Below the pieces are notes generated by a model. The model searched no databases. It was not told the origin of the DNA and saw nothing but the letters and a program-made list of their open reading frames with translations. A stretch of DNA of 64,000 bases from an uncultured Roseburia sp. Its GTDB lineage: Bacteria; Bacillota; Clostridia; Lachnospirales; Lachnospiraceae. Where the stretch lies: NCBI GenBank assembly GCA_934309475.1, contig CAKRDK010000010.1, forward strand, positions 15,543 to 79,542, given 5' to 3'. Within the stretch, counting starts at the first letter, position 1, and every line of letters starts with the position of its first letter. Below, in pieces: positions 60,714-64,000 of this stretch. Position numbers and translations under genes: made by a program.

Positions 60714-62750
60714 TTATGATAACTCAGATGGTTTTTCTACTGCATAATCATCATAAGATGGTGTCTGCAATGCATCGCTGCTCTTATCATCTGTTGAATA
60801 AGATGCTACTGTGATGGTGTAAGAACTTGTTCCTTCTACATATACAATTCCATCTGTTCCTACAATTGAAACAGTATCACCGTTTTCATCCACGATAGTT
60901 CCTGCATTGTATAAATCATCGATTTCAGAATCTGCGGTTACAACCCAGGTGGAATCGTCGCTGAGGTATACGTTACAGTATCCGTCTCCGCCATTTCCGG
61001 CATAAGTCTCATCGTCGACAAAGTTACCTGTAAGGGTACTTCCGTTTGTCATATAGAAATCAAGGGTACTGATGCTATCGTAGATAATGGTTCCCTGCAT
61101 TTCCTGATTATCTCCGGTAAAAGTACACTGCGCACCGTTTTCTCCGGCTGTTCCCCAGCCTCTCTGGTTTGTATTTCCGGTTACCTGTAAGAAGAAATCA
61201 TCGTCATCGGAGTAGTTAATATCAACGTCTGATAACAAAATGCTGCTCTCTGTATTCGTTGTGTAGAACAGTCCTCCATTTTTGGAAGTGAGTGTTCCAC
61301 CTACCATATCAAATTCGCTGTTTCCGACCTCGGAGTCACCGGACATACTCTGATACAAAATAACAGACCAGGTATTATCATTCTGCTCGTTATCCGGCAT
61401 ATTAGATGTCAGGTCACATCCAAACAAACGTAACGTATTCAAACCTTCAATACAGATTCCTTCGGAATTTGTCGCATTTAATTCAGCGTCATTGACTGTA
61501 ATGTCTGCGGTACAATAAACTGCCGGAGAACCTGTTCCGTTTGACGTGTAGCTTCCGCCGTCTACTACCATGGTTCCGCCTCCACGATCACTTCGGATTG
61601 CGGCGGAGGATTCGCCATTTGTCTCAACATTCAAATCCCATGCGTAAAGTGTTCCACCACCTGCTGCGTGAATACCGCCGGAAGTATCCTGCTGTGTTGT
61701 AATCGTGCTGTCTGCCACATACGTTACACCGTCACCGTAGGAAAAAATACCTGCGCCACCTGCGGAATCTGTTGTGATAGTGGAGTCTTTTACATAAGTA
61801 GTTCCATTTGTAGTAAGCAATGCTGCGCCGACTCCGTAAAAGCTGGAATTATCCCCACCGGTACTATCCGATGATGTCCGGTCAACGGTCAGGCCGCTAA
61901 GTGTTGCGGTTGCGCCGTCTGACACTAAAACAGCACTTTCATCTGTCCCATCAGAAGAGATTGTTTCACCGTCTAATTCGGTATCTTCTGTAATTTCATT
62001 GACAGCCGTGTATGTGATATCGGATGCTGAACTGCTTCCGCCCGGTGCTCCGCCTGCCATTTCACCGCTTCCCTGTGAAGAGGAATCATATTCCGAAATA
62101 TCTAAGATAGAAATACTTTCAATGTCTCCATTTTCATCTAACGTCACTTCCAAAATAGTTCCCTCGGAAATATCATCCATACTGGTGTCGCCTAATACGG
62201 ACGTATCACTTACCGTAAAGGTCGCTGTTGTCTCGGAAGCTACAAATACAGAATTGTCACTGTCAGAGGAGGACTCTGTGCTGTCGTCTCCTGATGCGTC
62301 TTTCGTATCATCTGTGCTGTCGCTTTCTGTGCCGTCCGCATTTTCATCTGCTGACGCATCTCCGCTTGGTGCGTCTCCACTTGGCGCATCTCCGCTCGGT
62401 GCGTCTCCACTTGGCGCATCTCCGCTTGGTGCGTCTCCACTCGGTGCATCTCCGCTCGGCGCGCCACCGTCTGTATCACTTGAGGAATCACCACCCGGCA
62501 TATCCGGTGGGTTGCCCATATCTGAGCCACCGCCCATGCCGCCTCCCATGGAGGCTGTACTCATTTCTACGACACTTCCGAGTGTCAATGTGATGGTATC
62601 ATCCTCCACGCTTTCTACCGTACCAACGACTTCTGTATCTTTTAATGTAACTGAACTTGTACTTTCTTCTGTTGTTCCACATGCTGCCAGATTTAAACTT
62701 GCTGTTGTAACAGCAACTGTAAGCATTCCCATAATTATCTTATTTTTCAT
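60714..62750 (-). CDS. Large beta-helix surface lipoprotein with APSGD repeats
   Basis: A 678-residue secreted lipoprotein. Signal peptide with lipobox LAAC (Cys24). Then come a small domain (VVGTVESVEDDTITLTLG), a Gly/Met-rich stretch, seven exact APSGD repeats, and an acidic Ser/Asp stalk (to about 170). From about 245 to 600 short repeats ending in Asx and Thr/Ser turns (such as TTYVKDSTITT and TLYAWDLNVETNG) form a right-handed beta-helix of the adhesin or polysaccharide-binding type. The ATG at 62750 is chosen over a GTG at 62756. It is very acidic and Cys-poor. It likely projects from the cell surface; function unknown. Confidence 0.85.
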   Translation of the reverse strand: MKNKIIMGMLTVAVTTASLNLAACGTTEESTSSVTLKDTEVVGTVESVEDDTITLTLGSVVEMSTASMGGGMGGGSDMGNPPDMPGGDSSSDTDGGAPSGDAPSGDAPSGDAPSGDAPSGDAPSGDAPSGDASADENADGTESDSTDDTKDASGDDSTESSSDSDNSVFVASETTATFTVSDTSVLGDTSMDDISEGTILEVTLDENGDIESISILDISEYDSSSQGSGEMAGGAPGGSSSASDITYTAVNEITEDTELDGETISSDGTDESAVLVSDGATATLSGLTVDRTSSDSTGGDNSSFYGVGAALLTTNGTTYVKDSTITTDSAGGAGIFSYGDGVTYVADSTITTQQDTSGGIHAAGGGTLYAWDLNVETNGESSAAIRSDRGGGTMVVDGGSYTSNGTGSPAVYCTADITVNDAELNATNSEGICIEGLNTLRLFGCDLTSNMPDNEQNDNTWSVILYQSMSGDSEVGNSEFDMVGGTLTSKNGGLFYTTNTESSILLSDVDINYSDDDDFFLQVTGNTNQRGWGTAGENGAQCTFTGDNQEMQGTIIYDSISTLDFYMTNGSTLTGNFVDDETYAGNGGDGYCNVYLSDDSTWVVTADSEIDDLYNAGTIVDENGDTVSIVGTDGIVYVEGTSSYTITVASYSTDDKSSDALQTPSYDDYAVEKPSELS
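62358..62465. repeat. 15-bp tandem repeat encoding (APSGD)7
   Basis: Seven units of 15 bp, two slightly different versions alternating (GCGTCTCCACTTGGC and GCATCTCCGCTCGGT type). Prone to copy-number change by slippage, always in frame. Confidence 0.85.
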
Positions 62751-62895
62751 AATCACTATCCTTGCCTTTCCAAACCTGTCGGCTGTTTCGCCGTCCGTTT
62801 ATATTTATCTTATGGCTATAAGATACAGGGCTTATGTGATAGTTTTATGAATGCGGGCTGTATTTTTTGTAAATGTTAGGATAACAAAAACATTT

Positions 62896-63810
62896 CTATT
62901 TGCCGAGCGGCCTTATGATGCAGGTGTCACCTTCGACAACAATTTCATAATTTTCAAAAGCATACACCGTCCCATTGTCATTCTGGTAAACATTCCATGC
63001 CTTTCTTGTTAAATCATCCACGGTAATCCAGCCCTCCTGAACCGCCTCCGTCAATGTCATCGTACTTGCATCCATCTTTATCAGATAACAGTCTTCTAAT
63101 TTCAATCCGTCCACATATACCTGATAATGCTCCGATTTTCCTACCCATTCCATTTCCCGGCTTGCGTCGTATGTGACACCGACATAATTCGATATTCCTG
63201 TTTTCAAATTATATTGCAGGTCAAATAATTTTATAATGCCACCTATTAGAAACAGCATAATAACTACAGCTGTAATTATTGCTATAATTGCGACATTCCA
63301 CTGCTTTATTTTTTTGTCTCTGTTTTTTCCCATTTGATCTTTTAACCGCGAGACATACAATATACTTTTTAAGGTCAATATAATTGCCACACCGATTCCT
63401 ATTGCCTGCATCCACTGCAGATACACCCCGCCTATGTCATGTGCGCTTCCATACACTGCTACCAATACGCCAAAAAGCACTACCGCTGCTCCAATAGCGT
63501 TTCTGCGCAGTTTGTTTAAAAATCTGTCTTTTTCAAGGTCGCTATAATCCCCTACTTTCTCCAACGTATCCCTTAATTCTTCCTTCACTTTTTTCTCACT
63601 TTCCCTCTCACCCTCAATAATTTCCTGAATACCAATACCGTAAAATTCCGCTATTTCCACTAAAATGCTTATATCCGGCATGTTGTTTCCCGTTTCCCAG
63701 CGCGATACGGTTCTGCCGGACACATTTAGCTGCTCTGCCAATTGTTCCTGTGTCAGCTTCTTTTCCATTCGAAGTTCCCGCAAAAAAGCCCCTATCTTTT
63801 TCTGATTCAT
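62896..63810 (-). CDS. XRE-family regulator with membrane domain
   Basis: A 304-residue protein. The N-terminal helix-turn-helix (about 5-60) has LTQEQLAEQLNVSGRTVSRWETG. A charged linker is followed by four hydrophobic helices (about 105-125, 135-150, 175-200) and a C-terminal extracytoplasmic or peripheral domain (about 205-304). This layout is that of membrane-bound XRE regulators common in Clostridia, which may sense the envelope. The ATG at 63810 lies six bases after GGAG and is preferred over that at 63816. It is next to the surface lipoprotein gene, which it might control. Confidence 0.85.
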   Translation of the reverse strand: MNQKKIGAFLRELRMEKKLTQEQLAEQLNVSGRTVSRWETGNNMPDISILVEIAEFYGIGIQEIIEGERESEKKVKEELRDTLEKVGDYSDLEKDRFLNKLRRNAIGAAVVLFGVLVAVYGSAHDIGGVYLQWMQAIGIGVAIILTLKSILYVSRLKDQMGKNRDKKIKQWNVAIIAIITAVVIMLFLIGGIIKLFDLQYNLKTGISNYVGVTYDASREMEWVGKSEHYQVYVDGLKLEDCYLIKMDASTMTLTEAVQEGWITVDDLTRKAWNVYQNDNGTVYAFENYEIVVEGDTCIIRPLGK

Positions 63811-63850
63811 GCGCATCTCCTTTCTCCGATATCATATCCCTTATAACAAA

Positions 63851-63890
63851 ATAAAACACGACATAAAGTGAGAAATGCCGTGTTTTATAG
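63851..63890 (-). terminator. Terminator after the YbjQ-family gene
   Basis: Minus strand AAAACACG and CGTGTTTT pair with an inner CAT/ATG, followed by AUUUU, about 16 bases past the stop. Confidence 0.7.
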
Positions 63891-63905
63891 ATTAGACATC
63901 AATGT

Positions 63906-64000
63906 CTATTTCGCTTCTCCGATAATTTTGACTGCGGTACCGTATGCAATCACCTCTGCTGCCCCGGACATCACCTGGGAGGAACCGTACATGACACCGA
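63906..64000 (-). CDS. YbjQ family (UPF0145) protein, partial
   Basis: The last 31 codons of a minus-strand gene cut by the window edge. The reading SGAAEVIAYGTAVKIIGEAK, seen here as AAEVIAYGTAVKI, is the conserved C-terminal end of the YbjQ/UPF0145 family of small pentameric proteins, sometimes annotated as heavy-metal binding. The stop is TAG at 63906. The start lies beyond the window. Confidence 0.75.
   Translation of the reverse strand, partial: GVMYGSSQVMSGAAEVIAYGTAVKIIGEAK

Noticed and set aside
61999..62850. A long plus-strand open frame (283 codons) antisense to the beta-helix lipoprotein.
   Set aside because: It mirrors the 15-bp repeat and Ser/Asp codon bias of the real gene, starts and ends without a ribosome site, and matches nothing recognisable.

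Overview
The window looks like the chromosome of an anaerobic, spore-forming member of the Clostridia, most likely Lachnospiraceae-like. The evidence is a spoIID/spoIIQ-like pair, T-box, THF and manganese riboswitches, Gram-positive LexA boxes, a FolT ECF S component, and family-typical proteins such as the TIGR03915/TIGR03916 pair and CmpB-type membrane proteins. Most genes lie on the minus strand. Exceptions are a SOS-type repair pair, a tandem-cupin gene, a rhodanese-like gene and a decayed transposase.

Layout. 0-6 kb: a CstA transporter with an accessory membrane protein, then a THF riboswitch controlling folT and a co-transcribed MFS transporter, then a MATE exporter. 6-11.3 kb: a two-component system and a DEAD-box RNA helicase. 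11.6-16.6 kb: a TPR-GGDEF protein, a catalytically degenerate SpoIIQ-like protein, SpoID-family spoIID, rsmA and a small hypothetical gene. 16.9-21 kb: an AT-rich island of polymorphic toxin/immunity cassettes (one toxin with its immunity gene, then two toxin tails with immunity genes), broken by a decayed IS4-type element. 21-26.7 kb: a methyltransferase, a FliB-type methylase, a radical-SAM DNA repair pair behind a promoter with two LexA boxes, and TatD. 26.7-31.9 kb: a heterodimeric ABC exporter beside a LytTR/GHKL two-component system. 31.9-36.5 kb: metG behind a T-box, lgt, and an autoregulated XRE/DUF3169 operon. 36.6-46 kb: ion transport (calcium/cation antiporter, MntP behind a yybP-ykoY riboswitch), a duplicated CmpB-type protein, cupin, MATE, redox and rhodanese genes, and a decayed RloA/RloB (AbiL-like) defence locus whose rloB has become an in-frame chimera with a NUDIX gene. 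46-50 kb: an SNF2 helicase and a frameshifted membrane-protein gene. 50.3-58.8 kb: a complete phosphate regulon (phoR, phoP, Na/Pi cotransporter, phoU, pstB, pstA, pstC, pstS). 58.8-64 kb: a five-copy 54-bp repeat array, an MFS transporter, a beta-helix lipoprotein, an XRE regulator and the end of a YbjQ-family gene.

How the parts work together. The phosphate block is the clearest regulon: the same 11-bp-spaced TTTTACA direct repeats, read as PhoP boxes, lie before both pstS and the Na/Pi gene, and phoP/phoR are adjacent. The PstS protein itself has its two halves in swapped order (circular permutation). Other points that stand out are the exactly periodic 54-bp array upstream of pst, the RloB-NUDIX chimera, the SOS control of the radical-SAM pair, and the toxin cassette graveyard. 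All function calls come from reading motifs by eye; no database search was possible.
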